From: Pseudomonadota bacterium
Lineage (GTDB): Bacteria > Pseudomonadota > Gammaproteobacteria > Burkholderiales > Burkholderiaceae_B
Direction: 5' to 3'
Assembly: GCA_023432075.1 (NCBI GenBank)
Contig: JAEYVD010000147.1
Span: forward strand, 1 to 9,611
Length of the DNA: 9,611 bases
Part shown: positions 1 to 7,738 of the stretch, in pieces
Position numbering within the stretch: the first letter of the stretch is position 1
Layout: each line of letters starts with the position of its first letter
Position numbers and translations under genes: made by a program
The notes under the pieces: generated by a model
What the model saw: only the letters and a program-made list of their open reading frames with translations
Database searches by the model: none
Told to the model about the DNA's origin: nothing

Positions 1-1145
1 TCATGAAGGAACCCACGGACCTGGCGCTGCGCGCCCTGTCCAAGCCCACCGGCACCGCGCCGTTCATGATGCCCAAGCGCATCGCCGAACAAGCCATCGG
101 CAAGCCCATCACCGACATGACGGGCTCCGGCCCGTTCAAGGTCGCCGAGTTCAAGCCGGGCGTGAAGACCGTCTACGTCAAGAACACCGACTACGTGCCG
201 CGCAAGGAGCCCGTCAGCGGCCTGGCCGGCGGCAAGGTCGTGCACGTCGACAAGGTCGAGTGGGACGTGATGCCCGATGCCCTGACCACCGCCAACGCGC
301 TGCTCGGCGGCGAGATCGATTTTGTCGAGCAGTTCCCGTATGACCTCTTGCCGATGATCGAAGGCAATCCGGACCTGAAGGAAGAGTCGCTCAGCCCGGT
401 CGGCTACTTCACGATGTACCGCTTCAACTTCAAGTACCCGCCCTTCAACAACAAGAAGATCCGCCAGGCCGCCATGTACGCGATCGGCCAGGAAGACGTG
501 ATGAAGGCGCTGGTCGGCAATCCCAAGTACTGGAAGACGTGCGCCTCGCTGTGGGGCTGCGGCACGCCGCTGGAAAGCGATATCGGCAAGGACATGATCG
601 TCCCGTCGAACATCGAGAAGGCCAAGGCGCTGCTCAAGGAAGCGGGTTACGACAACACGCCCATCCTGGTCATGCACGCCACCGACGTGGGCACGCTGTC
701 CGCGCAACCGGTCGTGATGGCCGCGGCGCTGCGTAAGGCGGGCTTCAACGTCAACCTGGCGGCGATGGACTGGCAGAGCGTAGCCACCCGCCGCGCCTCG
801 AAGGCCGCGCCGGCCGAAGGCGGCTGGAACATCCACAACACCAACTGGTACGCCACCGACGTGATGGACCCGGTGCGCTCCGCCCCCGCTGCCGCCAACG
901 GCGACAACGCGTGGTTCGGCTGGCCCGACTTCCCGCAGATCGAAGAACTGCGCACGAAGATGGCGCTGACCTCGGACCCGGCGGAACAAAAGAAGATCTC
1001 CGAGGAAGTGCAGCGCATCGGCATCGACGAAGGCCTGTACGTGCCGCTGGGCCAGATGTCCGTGCCCACCGTCTACTCGACCAAGCTGTCGGGCCTGGTG
1101 CACGCGCCGGTCTTCGCGTTCTGGAACGTCAAAAAGGCCCCTTGA
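1..1145 (+). CDS. ABC transporter substrate-binding protein, family 5 (SBP_bac_5), 5'-truncated by the window edge
   Basis: Periplasmic solute-binding protein of an Opp/Dpp-type importer. It captures the substrate and delivers it to the permease pair encoded next. Only about the last 380 residues are present; family members are usually 500-550 residues, so the signal peptide and N-terminal lobe lie upstream. The ATG at position 3 is probably an internal Met, because the frame is open to the window edge. Counting from that Met, family hallmarks are GSGPFKV (41-47), the ANALLGGEIDF segment (98-107) and the PPFNNKKIRQA segment (146-156), which matches the conserved 'PPF-N--VRQA' stretch of SBP_bac_5. 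Cys180 and Cys186 sit in a short loop and could form a disulfide in the periplasm. The gene ends in TGA at 1143-1145, and a hairpin follows before the first permease gene. The family call is firm. The ligand (peptide, opine, glutathione-like or other amide) cannot be read from the sequence. Confidence 0.93.
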   Translation, partial: MKEPTDLALRALSKPTGTAPFMMPKRIAEQAIGKPITDMTGSGPFKVAEFKPGVKTVYVKNTDYVPRKEPVSGLAGGKVVHVDKVEWDVMPDALTTANALLGGEIDFVEQFPYDLLPMIEGNPDLKEESLSPVGYFTMYRFNFKYPPFNNKKIRQAAMYAIGQEDVMKALVGNPKYWKTCASLWGCGTPLESDIGKDMIVPSNIEKAKALLKEAGYDNTPILVMHATDVGTLSAQPVVMAAALRKAGFNVNLAAMDWQSVATRRASKAAPAEGGWNIHNTNWYATDVMDPVRSAPAAANGDNAWFGWPDFPQIEELRTKMALTSDPAEQKKISEEVQRIGIDEGLYVPLGQMSVPTVYSTKLSGLVHAPVFAFWNVKKAP

Positions 1146-1154
1146 TGGGCTCGG

Positions 1155-1189
1155 GGCCTGCGCGCCGCAGCAAGCAGTCCGCGCAGGCC
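1155..1189 (+). promoter_or_regulatory. Intercistronic hairpin between binding-protein and permease genes
   Basis: GGCCTGCGCG at 1155-1164 is the exact reverse complement of CGCGCAGGCC at 1180-1189. This gives a 10-bp GC-rich stem, plus a possible closing G-U pair (1154/1190), around a 15-base loop. No T-run follows (the next bases are TAATTGG), so it does not look like a full intrinsic terminator. In other binding-protein-dependent transport operons, a stable stem after the binding-protein gene protects the upstream mRNA from 3' exonucleases or causes partial termination, giving more binding protein than membrane components. That role is inferred here from position and structure. Confidence 0.6.
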
Positions 1190-1211
1190 TAATTGGTACA
1201 GGGGGAAATAC

Positions 1212-2153
1212 ATGCTGGCATTTGTCTCACGCCGGCTCCTCGCGACCATCCCAGTCCTGGTGATGGTCGCGGTGGTGGTCTTTGCGATATTGCGTTTCAG
1301 CCCCGGGGATCCGGCCATCATCATGGCGGGCGACGGCGCCACGCCCGAACGTATCGTCCAGATACGCCAGACGATGGGCCTGGACCAGCCGGTGGTCAAG
1401 CAGTTCTTCATCTGGGGCGGCAGGCTCCTGCAGGGCGACCTGGGCACCTCGCTGATGTCCGGCGTGCCGGTCACCAAGCTCATCGCGCAGCGCCTCGAAC
1501 CGTCGCTCAGCCTGGCCGTGCTCACGCTGGTGTTCACGCTGCTCGTCGCCATTCCGCTTGGCGTGCTGGCGGCATGGCGTCAGGGCAAGCTGCTGGATCG
1601 CGCCGTCATGGGCTTCTCGGTGCTGGGATTCTCCGTGCCGGTGTTCGTGACCGGCTATCTGCTGATCTGGGCCTTTGCCATCAAGCTGGGCTGGTTCAAC
1701 GTGCAGGGCTATGTGCCGCTGGAAAAAGGATTCTGGCCGTTCCTGCATCGGCTCATCCTGCCTTCGCTGGCGCTGTCCACGGTCTACGTGGCGCTGATCG
1801 CGCGCATCACGCGCACTAGCGTCATCGAGGTCATGGGCGAGGACTTCATCCGCACCGCCCGCTCCAAGGGGCTGGGCGAAACCGGGGTGCTGCTGGGCCA
1901 TGCGCTGCGTAACGCGGCGGTGCCCATCGCCACCGTCGTGGGCGTGGGCATCGCGCTGCTGATCAGCGGCGTGGTCGTGACCGAGTCGGTGTTCAACATC
2001 CCCGGCCTAGGGCGCCTGGTGGTCGAAGCCGTGCTGGCGCGCGACTACCCCGTCATCCAGGGCCTGACGCTTTTCTTCGCGTTCGTCTACGTGTTCATCA
2101 ATCTTGTTGTCGATTGCGCCTATACGGTGTTCGACCCGCGGATCAGGTACTGA
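1212..2153 (+). CDS. ABC transporter permease, DppB/OppB type
   Basis: First inner-membrane subunit of the importer, 313 residues, a normal length for DppB-like permeases. The start at 1212 is supported by a purine-rich ribosome binding site (AGGGGGA, 1200-1206) 5 bases upstream and by a typical N-terminus: Arg-rich start, then a first membrane segment at about residues 9-28, then RFSPGDPA (28-35), the usual 'PGDP' motif of this family. Further hydrophobic segments lie at about 100-121, 133-158, 185-198, 234-258 and 283-305. The cytoplasmic EAA loop that contacts the ATPase is at about 206-239 (EVMGEDFIRTARSKGL with the conserved Gly). The ESVFNIPGLGRL segment (258-269) and the C-terminal YTVFDPRIRY are also typical. 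It pairs with the DppC-type permease that starts 4 bases after its stop codon. The substrate is not determined. Confidence 0.95.
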   Translation: MLAFVSRRLLATIPVLVMVAVVVFAILRFSPGDPAIIMAGDGATPERIVQIRQTMGLDQPVVKQFFIWGGRLLQGDLGTSLMSGVPVTKLIAQRLEPSLSLAVLTLVFTLLVAIPLGVLAAWRQGKLLDRAVMGFSVLGFSVPVFVTGYLLIWAFAIKLGWFNVQGYVPLEKGFWPFLHRLILPSLALSTVYVALIARITRTSVIEVMGEDFIRTARSKGLGETGVLLGHALRNAAVPIATVVGVGIALLISGVVVTESVFNIPGLGRLVVEAVLARDYPVIQGLTLFFAFVYVFINLVVDCAYTVFDPRIRY

Positions 2154-2157
2154 CACC

Positions 2158-3069
2158 ATGAGCATGCAAACGCCAACCGACGCCGCCGCGCAGGCGGCCG
2201 CCGACCTCCCCGGAGGCGGCACCCCGCACATCACCGCCTGGCGGCAGATCCGCCAGGGGCTCAAGAGCTGGCCCGTCATGCTTGCGCTGGTGGTGCTGGC
2301 GGCGATCGTCTTCGTCGCCGTGTTCGCGCCGCTGCTGGGCACGGTCGACCCCACCCTCCTCAATCCGGGCGCGCGCCTGAAGCAGCCCTTTACCGACTAT
2401 CTGCTGGGCACCGACGCGTTCGGCCGCGACGTGTGGTCGCGCGTCGCCTATGGCGCGCGCATCTCGCTGATCGCGGGCCTGGGCGCCGCCGTGGTCAGCG
2501 TGGCCATCGGACTGGTCATCGGCGTCATCGCCGGCTGGTTCCGGTCGCTGGACGGCCCGATCATGCGCACCATGGACGCCATCATGGCGATCCCCGGCAT
2601 TCTGCTGGCGATCGCGCTGGTGTCGGTCACGGGCGCCAGCATCACGACCGTGCTCGTCGCCATCACCATCCCGGAAATCCCGCGGGTGGTGCGCCTGGTG
2701 CGCGGCCAGATCCTCAGCGTGCGCGGCGAGCCCTACGTCGAGGCCGCGCTGGCGCTGGGCACGCCGCTGCCGCTTCTCTTGTGGCGGCACATGGTGCCCA
2801 GCACGATCGCGCCGCTGACGGTGCAGGGCACCTACGTCTTTGCGTCCGCCATGCTGACCGAGGCCATCCTGAGCTTCCTGGGCGCGGGCATCCCGCCCGA
2901 GATCGCGTCCTGGGGCAACATCATGTCCGAAGGCCGCATGTACTTCCGCATGCTGCCCGGCCTGATCCTGTTCCCCGGACTGTTCCTGTCGCTGACCGTG
3001 CTCAGCGTGAACATCCTGGGCGACGCCTTGCGCGACGCGCTGGACCCGAAAATGGTGCGCAGGATCTGA
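2158..3069 (+). CDS. ABC transporter permease, DppC/OppC type
   Basis: Second inner-membrane subunit, 303 residues from the ATG at 2158. The frame is open further upstream inside the previous gene, but 2158 is preferred: it starts 4 bases after that gene's stop and has AGGT at 2145-2148 as a weak ribosome binding site. ATG 2164 is a possible alternative. The hydrophilic N-terminal tail (1-37) is followed by a membrane segment at about 39-60. The family motif LLGTDAFGRDVWSRV (82-96) with GARISL (99-104) comes next. Other membrane segments are at about 105-127, 142-180, 219-243 and 266-288. The EAA loop is at about 190-220 (EPYVEAALALGTP, then RHMVPSTIAPL), and LSFLGAG (238-244) plus the C-terminal ALDPKMVRRI are typical of DppC. 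The stop shares one base with the ATPase start, indicating translational coupling. Confidence 0.95.
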   Translation: MSMQTPTDAAAQAAADLPGGGTPHITAWRQIRQGLKSWPVMLALVVLAAIVFVAVFAPLLGTVDPTLLNPGARLKQPFTDYLLGTDAFGRDVWSRVAYGARISLIAGLGAAVVSVAIGLVIGVIAGWFRSLDGPIMRTMDAIMAIPGILLAIALVSVTGASITTVLVAITIPEIPRVVRLVRGQILSVRGEPYVEAALALGTPLPLLLWRHMVPSTIAPLTVQGTYVFASAMLTEAILSFLGAGIPPEIASWGNIMSEGRMYFRMLPGLILFPGLFLSLTVLSVNILGDALRDALDPKMVRRI

Positions 3070-4775
3070 TGCCGATGAACTATTCACCAAATCCCCCCGC
3101 GGGCGATACCTCGTCCGCCATCCTGGCCATCCGCAACCTGTCGGTCGAAGTCGCCGGCGCGGGCAACCGCGTCGTGCGCAACCTGAGCCTTGACGTTCAC
3201 GCCGGCGAAACGGTGTGCGTGGTCGGCGAGTCCGGTTCGGGCAAGTCCGTCACGTCGCTGGCTGTCATGGGCCTGTTGCCGCAAGGCATCCTGGGCATCA
3301 GCGCGGGTTCGATCCGCGTCGAGGGCGAGGACGTCGCCACGGCCACGCAGCGCCGGCTGCGCGAGCTGCGGGCCACGCGCATGGCGATGGTCTTTCAGGA
3401 ACCCATGACCGCGCTGAATCCCGTGCACACGGTGGGCAAGCAGGTCGACGAGGTGCTGCGCCTGCACCGCAAGAACATGTCGGCGGCCGAGCGCCGCGCC
3501 AAGGTGCTGGACATGTTCCAGTCGGTGCACCTGCCCGACATCGAGCGCATCTACGACGCCTATCCGCACCAGCTGTCAGGCGGGCAGCGCCAGCGCATCG
3601 TCATCGCGATGGCGCTGATCCTGGAACCCAAGCTGCTGATCGCCGACGAGCCCACCACGGCGCTGGACGTCACCACGCAAAAGCAGATTCTTGCGCTCAT
3701 CAAGGAACTGCAGGTCAAGCACCAGACGGCGGTGCTGTTCATTACGCACGACTTCGGCGTGGTGGCCGAGATCGCGGACCGCATCGTCGTCATGAACCGG
3801 GGCGACCTGATCGAAAGCGGTACGCGCCACGAGATCCTGGCCGAACCCAAGCAGTCCTACACACGCCGGCTCGTGTCCTCGGTGCCCAGCCTGGTGCCCT
3901 CGCGCCGCGAGCCGCCGGGCGGCACGCCGGTGCTGCACGTCAAGGGCCTGGGCCGCACTTATGGCGCCAAGGGCTCGCTGTTCTCGCGCAAGGCGGCGCA
4001 GCACGTCATTGCCGCCACCGACGTCAACCTGACATTGCGCAAAGGCGAGATCCTGGGCATCGTCGGCGAATCGGGATCGGGCAAATCGACGGTCGCGCGC
4101 TGCATCGTGCGGCTCATCGAGCCCACCGCCGGCCACATGATGATGGGCGGCGAAGACCTCAGCACTCTATCCGGATCGGCGCTGCGTCCCGTGCGCCGCC
4201 GCATTCAGATCGTGTTCCAGGACCCGTACCGGTCGCTCAATCCGCGCCGCACGGTCGGCGAATCCATCATCGAAGGCCTGCTGAATTTCGGCGTGCCACG
4301 CGAACAGGCGCTAAAGCGCGCCAGCGAAACCCTCAGCGTCGTGGGCTTGAGCCCCGACGCGATGCGGCGCTATCCCCACCAGTTCTCCGGCGGCCAGCGC
4401 CAGCGCATCTGCATCGCGCGCGCCCTGGTCATGGATCCGGAAATCCTGGTGGCCGACGAGGCCGTCTCGGCGCTGGACGTGTCCGTGCAGGCCCAGGTGC
4501 TGGAACTGCTGGAACAGGTGCGCGAGCGCACCGGCGTGGGTGTGCTCTTCATCACGCACGACCTGCGCGTGGCCGCGCAGATCTGCGACACCATCATGGT
4601 GATGCAGCGCGGGCAGGTGGTGGAAACCGGCTCGGCCGAAACCGTGCTGACAGAACCCCGCCATCCGTACACCCGCGCCCTGATCGATGCCGCCCCGGGG
4701 CGCGACTGGGACTTTCGAAACTTCCGGCCCATCGCGCCGGGTTTGTTGCCAGCCGCCGCCTCCCCTGCGGCCTGA
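3069..4775 (+). CDS. ABC transporter ATP-binding protein with two fused nucleotide-binding domains (DppD-DppF / GsiA type)
   Basis: Cytoplasmic ATPase that powers the importer, 568 residues. Domain 1: Walker A GESGSGKS (53-60), Q-loop Gln110, signature LSGGQ (169-173), Walker B ending D193-E194, D-loop ALD (198-200), switch His227. Domain 2: Walker A GESGSGKS (333-340), Q-loop Gln384, signature FSGGQ (439-443), Walker B D463-E464, switch His497. Both active sites therefore look competent. In domain 2 the residue after the catalytic Glu is Ala instead of the common Pro, a mild variant. Each domain ends in the oligopeptide-type C-terminal motif with 'SYTRRL' (263-268) or 'PYTRALI' (533-539). 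The inter-domain linker is at about 275-288. ATG 3069 overlaps the preceding stop by one base. ATG 3075 is an equally plausible start, because AGGA at 3061-3064 is 4 bases from the first and 10 bases from the second. Most Dpp/Opp systems use two separate ATPase genes; the fused form is known, for example in GsiA. Confidence 0.95.
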   Translation: MPMNYSPNPPAGDTSSAILAIRNLSVEVAGAGNRVVRNLSLDVHAGETVCVVGESGSGKSVTSLAVMGLLPQGILGISAGSIRVEGEDVATATQRRLRELRATRMAMVFQEPMTALNPVHTVGKQVDEVLRLHRKNMSAAERRAKVLDMFQSVHLPDIERIYDAYPHQLSGGQRQRIVIAMALILEPKLLIADEPTTALDVTTQKQILALIKELQVKHQTAVLFITHDFGVVAEIADRIVVMNRGDLIESGTRHEILAEPKQSYTRRLVSSVPSLVPSRREPPGGTPVLHVKGLGRTYGAKGSLFSRKAAQHVIAATDVNLTLRKGEILGIVGESGSGKSTVARCIVRLIEPTAGHMMMGGEDLSTLSGSALRPVRRRIQIVFQDPYRSLNPRRTVGESIIEGLLNFGVPREQALKRASETLSVVGLSPDAMRRYPHQFSGGQRQRICIARALVMDPEILVADEAVSALDVSVQAQVLELLEQVRERTGVGVLFITHDLRVAAQICDTIMVMQRGQVVETGSAETVLTEPRHPYTRALIDAAPGRDWDFRNFRPIAPGLLPAAASPAA

Positions 4776-4801
4776 CGCCCTTTCGCATCACTGGAACCGA
4801 G

Positions 4802-6211
4802 ATGCCGCAACCGCATGAAATGTCCGCCCAGGAACTCCTGCAGGCGTATCGCAGCAAGACCCTGTCGCCCGTCGAGGCCACGCGTGCCGTGCTCGATCAC
4901 ATCGAGCGCTGGGAGCCCCGGCTGCACGCAACCTATGCGCTGGATCCAGAAGGCGCGCTGGCCATGGCCCGCGCGTCGGAAGCCCGCTGGATGAAGGGCG
5001 AGCCGCAGTCCTGCGGCGGATTTTCGCTCGATGGCGTGCCCGCCACCATCAAGGAGAACATCGCCACCCGCGGCGTGCCCGTGCCGCTGGGCACCGCGGC
5101 CACCGACCTTACCCCCGCGGCGGCCGACGCCCCGCCGGCGGCGCGCATGCGCGAGGCGGGCGCCGTCCTGCTGGGCAAGACCACCATGCCCGACTACGGC
5201 ATGCTGTCCTCCGGCCTGTCGAGCTTTCACGAGCTGACGCGCAACCCCTGGGACCTGACCAAGAATCCGGGCGGCTCCAGCGCGGGCGCCGGGGCGGCGG
5301 CCGCCGCCGGTTATGGTCCCCTGCATATCGGCACCGACATCGGCGGCTCGGTGCGCCTGCCCGCCGCCTGGTGCGGCATCGCCACGCTCAAGCCCAGCCT
5401 GGGCCGCATTCCCATCGATCCGCCCTTCATGGGCCGCTGCGCCGGCCCCATGACGCGCACCATCACCGATACGGCGCTGATGATGGGCGTGCTGTCCCAG
5501 CCCGACGCCCGCGACCACATGAGCCTGCCCTTCCAGGAGATCGACTGGCTGAACCTGGACCAGGACGTGCGCGGCCTGCGCATCGGCCTCTTGCTGGACG
5601 CAGGCTGCGGACTGCCGCTGGATCCGGAAACCCGCGATGCGGTCGAAGCCGCCGCGCGCGCCTTCGAAGCGGCGGGCGCCATCGTCACGCCCATGCAACC
5701 CTGGATGACGCCCGGCATGCTGGACGGCGTGGACCGCTTCTGGCGCACCCGCTCGGCCATCGACCTGGCCGCGCTGCCCGAAGAACGCCGCGCGAAGATC
5801 CTGCCCTTCATCCGCGCCTGGGCCGAAAGCGGCGCGGGTCATAGCGGCGAGGACGTTTTTCGCAGCTACTACGAAACGCTCAACGTGCGGGCGCGCACGG
5901 TCGCCGCCTGCGCGCCGTTTGACTACGTGCTGTCGCCGGTGGCGCCGGTGGTGGCCTACAACGCCGAGTGGCCCTCGCCCACCAACGAGGTCGCCACCAC
6001 GATGCACCACATCGGATTCACGCTGCCGTTCAACATGAGCGAGCAGCCCGCGGCCTCAGTCAATTGCGGCTACACGAAGGCGGGCCTGCCCATCGGGCTG
6101 CAGATCGCCGGCGCGCGCTTTGACGATCTGGGCGTGCTGCGCGTGGCGCGCGCGTGGGAACGGATGCGTCCCGCCCAGCGCCCCTGGCCCCAGCCGGCCT
6201 CGGCCCACTGA
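4802..6211 (+). CDS. Amidase-signature family hydrolase
   Basis: Probable cytoplasmic amidase, 469 residues, which hydrolyses a carboxamide to acid and ammonia or amine. No signal peptide is seen. The Ser-cisSer-Lys triad is intact: Lys84 in ATIKENIA, cis-Ser159 in NPGGSSAG, nucleophile Ser183 in TDIGGSVRLPA. The spacings (75 and 24 residues) equal those of the Lys142/Ser217/Ser241 triad of fatty-acid amide hydrolase. The Gly/Ala-rich stretch 157-170 is the core of the signature, and the C-terminal GLPIGLQIAG (428-437) is also typical. The frame is open far upstream inside the ATPase gene, so the start is chosen as the first ATG after that gene's stop (26-base gap). The ribosome binding site is weak (GGA, 4793-4795), and ATG 4820 is an alternative. 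The family also includes GatA-like transamidosome subunits, but no gatB or gatC is present here, and the operon position favours catabolism of an imported amide. The specific substrate is unknown. Confidence 0.93.
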   Translation: MPQPHEMSAQELLQAYRSKTLSPVEATRAVLDHIERWEPRLHATYALDPEGALAMARASEARWMKGEPQSCGGFSLDGVPATIKENIATRGVPVPLGTAATDLTPAAADAPPAARMREAGAVLLGKTTMPDYGMLSSGLSSFHELTRNPWDLTKNPGGSSAGAGAAAAAGYGPLHIGTDIGGSVRLPAAWCGIATLKPSLGRIPIDPPFMGRCAGPMTRTITDTALMMGVLSQPDARDHMSLPFQEIDWLNLDQDVRGLRIGLLLDAGCGLPLDPETRDAVEAAARAFEAAGAIVTPMQPWMTPGMLDGVDRFWRTRSAIDLAALPEERRAKILPFIRAWAESGAGHSGEDVFRSYYETLNVRARTVAACAPFDYVLSPVAPVVAYNAEWPSPTNEVATTMHHIGFTLPFNMSEQPAASVNCGYTKAGLPIGLQIAGARFDDLGVLRVARAWERMRPAQRPWPQPASAH

Positions 6212-6229
6212 CTTTCCTCGGCAACCCAC

Positions 6230-6234
6230 AGGAA
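6230..6234 (+). promoter_or_regulatory. Ribosome binding site of the M81 hydrolase gene
   Basis: AGGAA, 6 bases before ATG 6241, is the cleanest ribosome binding site of the downstream half of the operon. It fixes the start of the next gene, whose frame is otherwise open back to 6154 inside the amidase gene. Confidence 0.7.
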
Positions 6235-6240
6235 CATCCC

Positions 6241-7716
6241 ATGCGTTGGCTTCTGGCAATGATCAAGCACGAGACGAACACGTTTTCGCCCGTGCCCACC
6301 CCCCTTGAGCGCTTCTTTCGCGGCAGTCCCGAGATCCTGGCCGGCGAGCGCGCCATCAAGGCCTACGAGAACACCGACAGTGGCCTGGGCGGCTACATCG
6401 AGGTCGCCCGCCGCGAAGGCGCGGAAATGGTCGTGCCGGTCGCGGCCGAGTCCTGGCCCAGCGGTCCCGCCAGCGCGCAGACGCATGAGCGCCTGTGCAC
6501 GCTGATCCTGGACGAGGTCAAGCGTGGCGGTTTCGACGCCATCCTGCTGGACCTGCACGGCGCGATGGTCGCCGAGGGCGTTGAGGATGCCGAGGGCGAC
6601 CTGCTGCGCCGCCTGCGCGAAATCGATCCCAAGACGCCCGTCGCCGTGACGCTGGACATGCACGCCAACATCTACGACGACATCGTGCGCAACGCCACGG
6701 TCATCAGCGGCTTTCATACGTATCCGCACGTGGACATCCGCGATGCGGGCGTGCGCGCGGCGAACGTCATCGTTCGCACGCTCAAGGGCGAGATCAAGCC
6801 GGTGATGACCTGGGCCAACAAGCCCATGCTGCCGCACATCATGTGCCAGGGCACGCATGCCGCGCCCAACAAGCCGCTGCAGGAGCGGTGCAAGGAACTG
6901 GAGGCCGGCGGCGTGCTGGCGGCCTCGGTTTTCGTGGGCTTTCCCCACGCGGACATCCGCGAGGCGGGCCTGAGCGCCGTCGTCTGTACCGACGGCAACC
7001 TGACAGAAGCCGAACAGCATCGCGACGAATTGCTGGACCGCGCGTGGCGCGGCCGCGCCGACTGGGTGTTCCATTCCGAGCCGCTGGCGCCCACCATCGC
7101 GCGCGCCAAGGCCATCGAACAGGGCCCGGTCGTGCTGCTAGACCACTACGACAACACGGGCTCGGGGGGCACGATGGACACGACGGCGGTGCTGGCCGAG
7201 GTCCTGCGCCAGGAACTGGACAACGTCGTCTTCTACGCCATCTGCGATCCGCAGGCCGCGCGCGAAGCCGCCGCTGCGGGCGTGGGCAACACCATCACGC
7301 TCAAGCTGGGCGGCAAGCTGCCCATGCCGGCCATCAAGCAGCCCAGTGAACCGCTGGAGGTCACGGGCCGCGTCAAGCTGGTGTTCGACGGCGTCTACCT
7401 GAACCGCGGCCCCATGTATCGCGGCGTGCGCAACGACACCGGCCTGACGGTGGTCATCGACACCGGCCGGGTGGAGATCGTGGTGGTGTCCCGCCACCAG
7501 GAGCCCTTTGACATCAACTGCCTGCTGTCGGCCGGCATTGATCCGCTGCAAAAGCGGTATGTGGTGCTCAAGAGCCGCATCCACTGGCGCGCGGGGTTTT
7601 CGGACATGGCGACCGAGATCATCGAATGCACCGGCGTCGGCGTCACGACGTCCGACTATGCCCAGCTTGAATTCAAACACGTGCGGCGCCCGATCTATCC
7701 GCTTGACCCGCTCTGA
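6241..7716 (+). CDS. M81-family metallohydrolase (MlrC-like)
   Basis: Member of the M81/MlrC family (MlrC_N plus MlrC_C, formerly DUF1485), 491 residues, the usual family length. MlrC of Sphingomonas cleaves linearised microcystin peptides with a bound metal; most relatives have no known substrate. Visible family motifs: N-terminal HETNTFSP (10-17), DLHGAM (104-109), LDMHANI (138-144), FHTYPHVD (158-165) and FPHAD (234-238). Then comes the C-terminal half with DHYDNTGSGG (301-310), EPFD (421-424) and KSRIHWRAGF (444-453). The conserved His, Asp and Glu residues in these motifs are candidate metal ligands. The start at 6241 is set by the ribosome binding site at 6230-6234 and the direct start into the family N-terminus. 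No signal peptide is seen, so it probably acts in the cytoplasm on the imported solute, perhaps before or after the amidase. It is the last gene before the terminator. The family assignment is firm; peptidase activity on any given substrate is inference. Confidence 0.93.
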   Translation: MRWLLAMIKHETNTFSPVPTPLERFFRGSPEILAGERAIKAYENTDSGLGGYIEVARREGAEMVVPVAAESWPSGPASAQTHERLCTLILDEVKRGGFDAILLDLHGAMVAEGVEDAEGDLLRRLREIDPKTPVAVTLDMHANIYDDIVRNATVISGFHTYPHVDIRDAGVRAANVIVRTLKGEIKPVMTWANKPMLPHIMCQGTHAAPNKPLQERCKELEAGGVLAASVFVGFPHADIREAGLSAVVCTDGNLTEAEQHRDELLDRAWRGRADWVFHSEPLAPTIARAKAIEQGPVVLLDHYDNTGSGGTMDTTAVLAEVLRQELDNVVFYAICDPQAAREAAAAGVGNTITLKLGGKLPMPAIKQPSEPLEVTGRVKLVFDGVYLNRGPMYRGVRNDTGLTVVIDTGRVEIVVVSRHQEPFDINCLLSAGIDPLQKRYVVLKSRIHWRAGFSDMATEIIECTGVGVTTSDYAQLEFKHVRRPIYPLDPL

Positions 7717-7726
7717 ATCCAGGCAC

Positions 7727-7738
7727 TTTGTCGACAAA
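7727..7738. repeat. 12-bp perfect palindrome ahead of the terminator
   Basis: TTTGTCGACAAA is a perfect inverted repeat that begins 10 bases after the M81 stop codon. It overlaps the A-run on the left side of the terminator by its last three bases. The TTGT-ACAA half-sites resemble the GT-AC half-sites of GntR-type operators, but the position, at the end of an operon, does not suit a repressor site for either neighbour. It may be incidental. Confidence 0.4.

Noticed and set aside
1155..1189. The hairpin after the binding-protein gene as a full terminator
   Set aside because: No T-run follows the stem and the permease genes need the same transcript, so a complete stop is unlikely.
2143..3090. 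A 315-codon open frame on the - strand opposite the DppC-type permease
   Set aside because: Low-complexity Arg/Asp/His/Gln-rich translation with no family resemblance; it is a composition shadow of the permease gene.
3215..4801. Possible upstream extension of the amidase, since its frame stays open far back into the ATPase gene
   Set aside because: The extra translation is Arg/His/Gly-rich shadow sequence, and the amidase family N-terminus begins right after the ATG at 4802. The same reasoning removes the upstream extension (2433-3068) of the ATPase frame.
4370..6010. A 546-codon open frame on the - strand opposite the ATPase and amidase genes
   Set aside because: Its translation is rich in Gly, Arg, Ala, His and Gln with no recognisable domain, as expected for the antisense of GC-rich genes. 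The + strand genes there have complete catalytic motifs.
6241..7716. Calling the M81 gene a microcystin-degradation gene (mlrC) and the region an mlr cluster
   Set aside because: No mlrA, mlrB or mlrD neighbours are present, and the M81 family is much wider than microcystin degradation. Only the family membership is supported.
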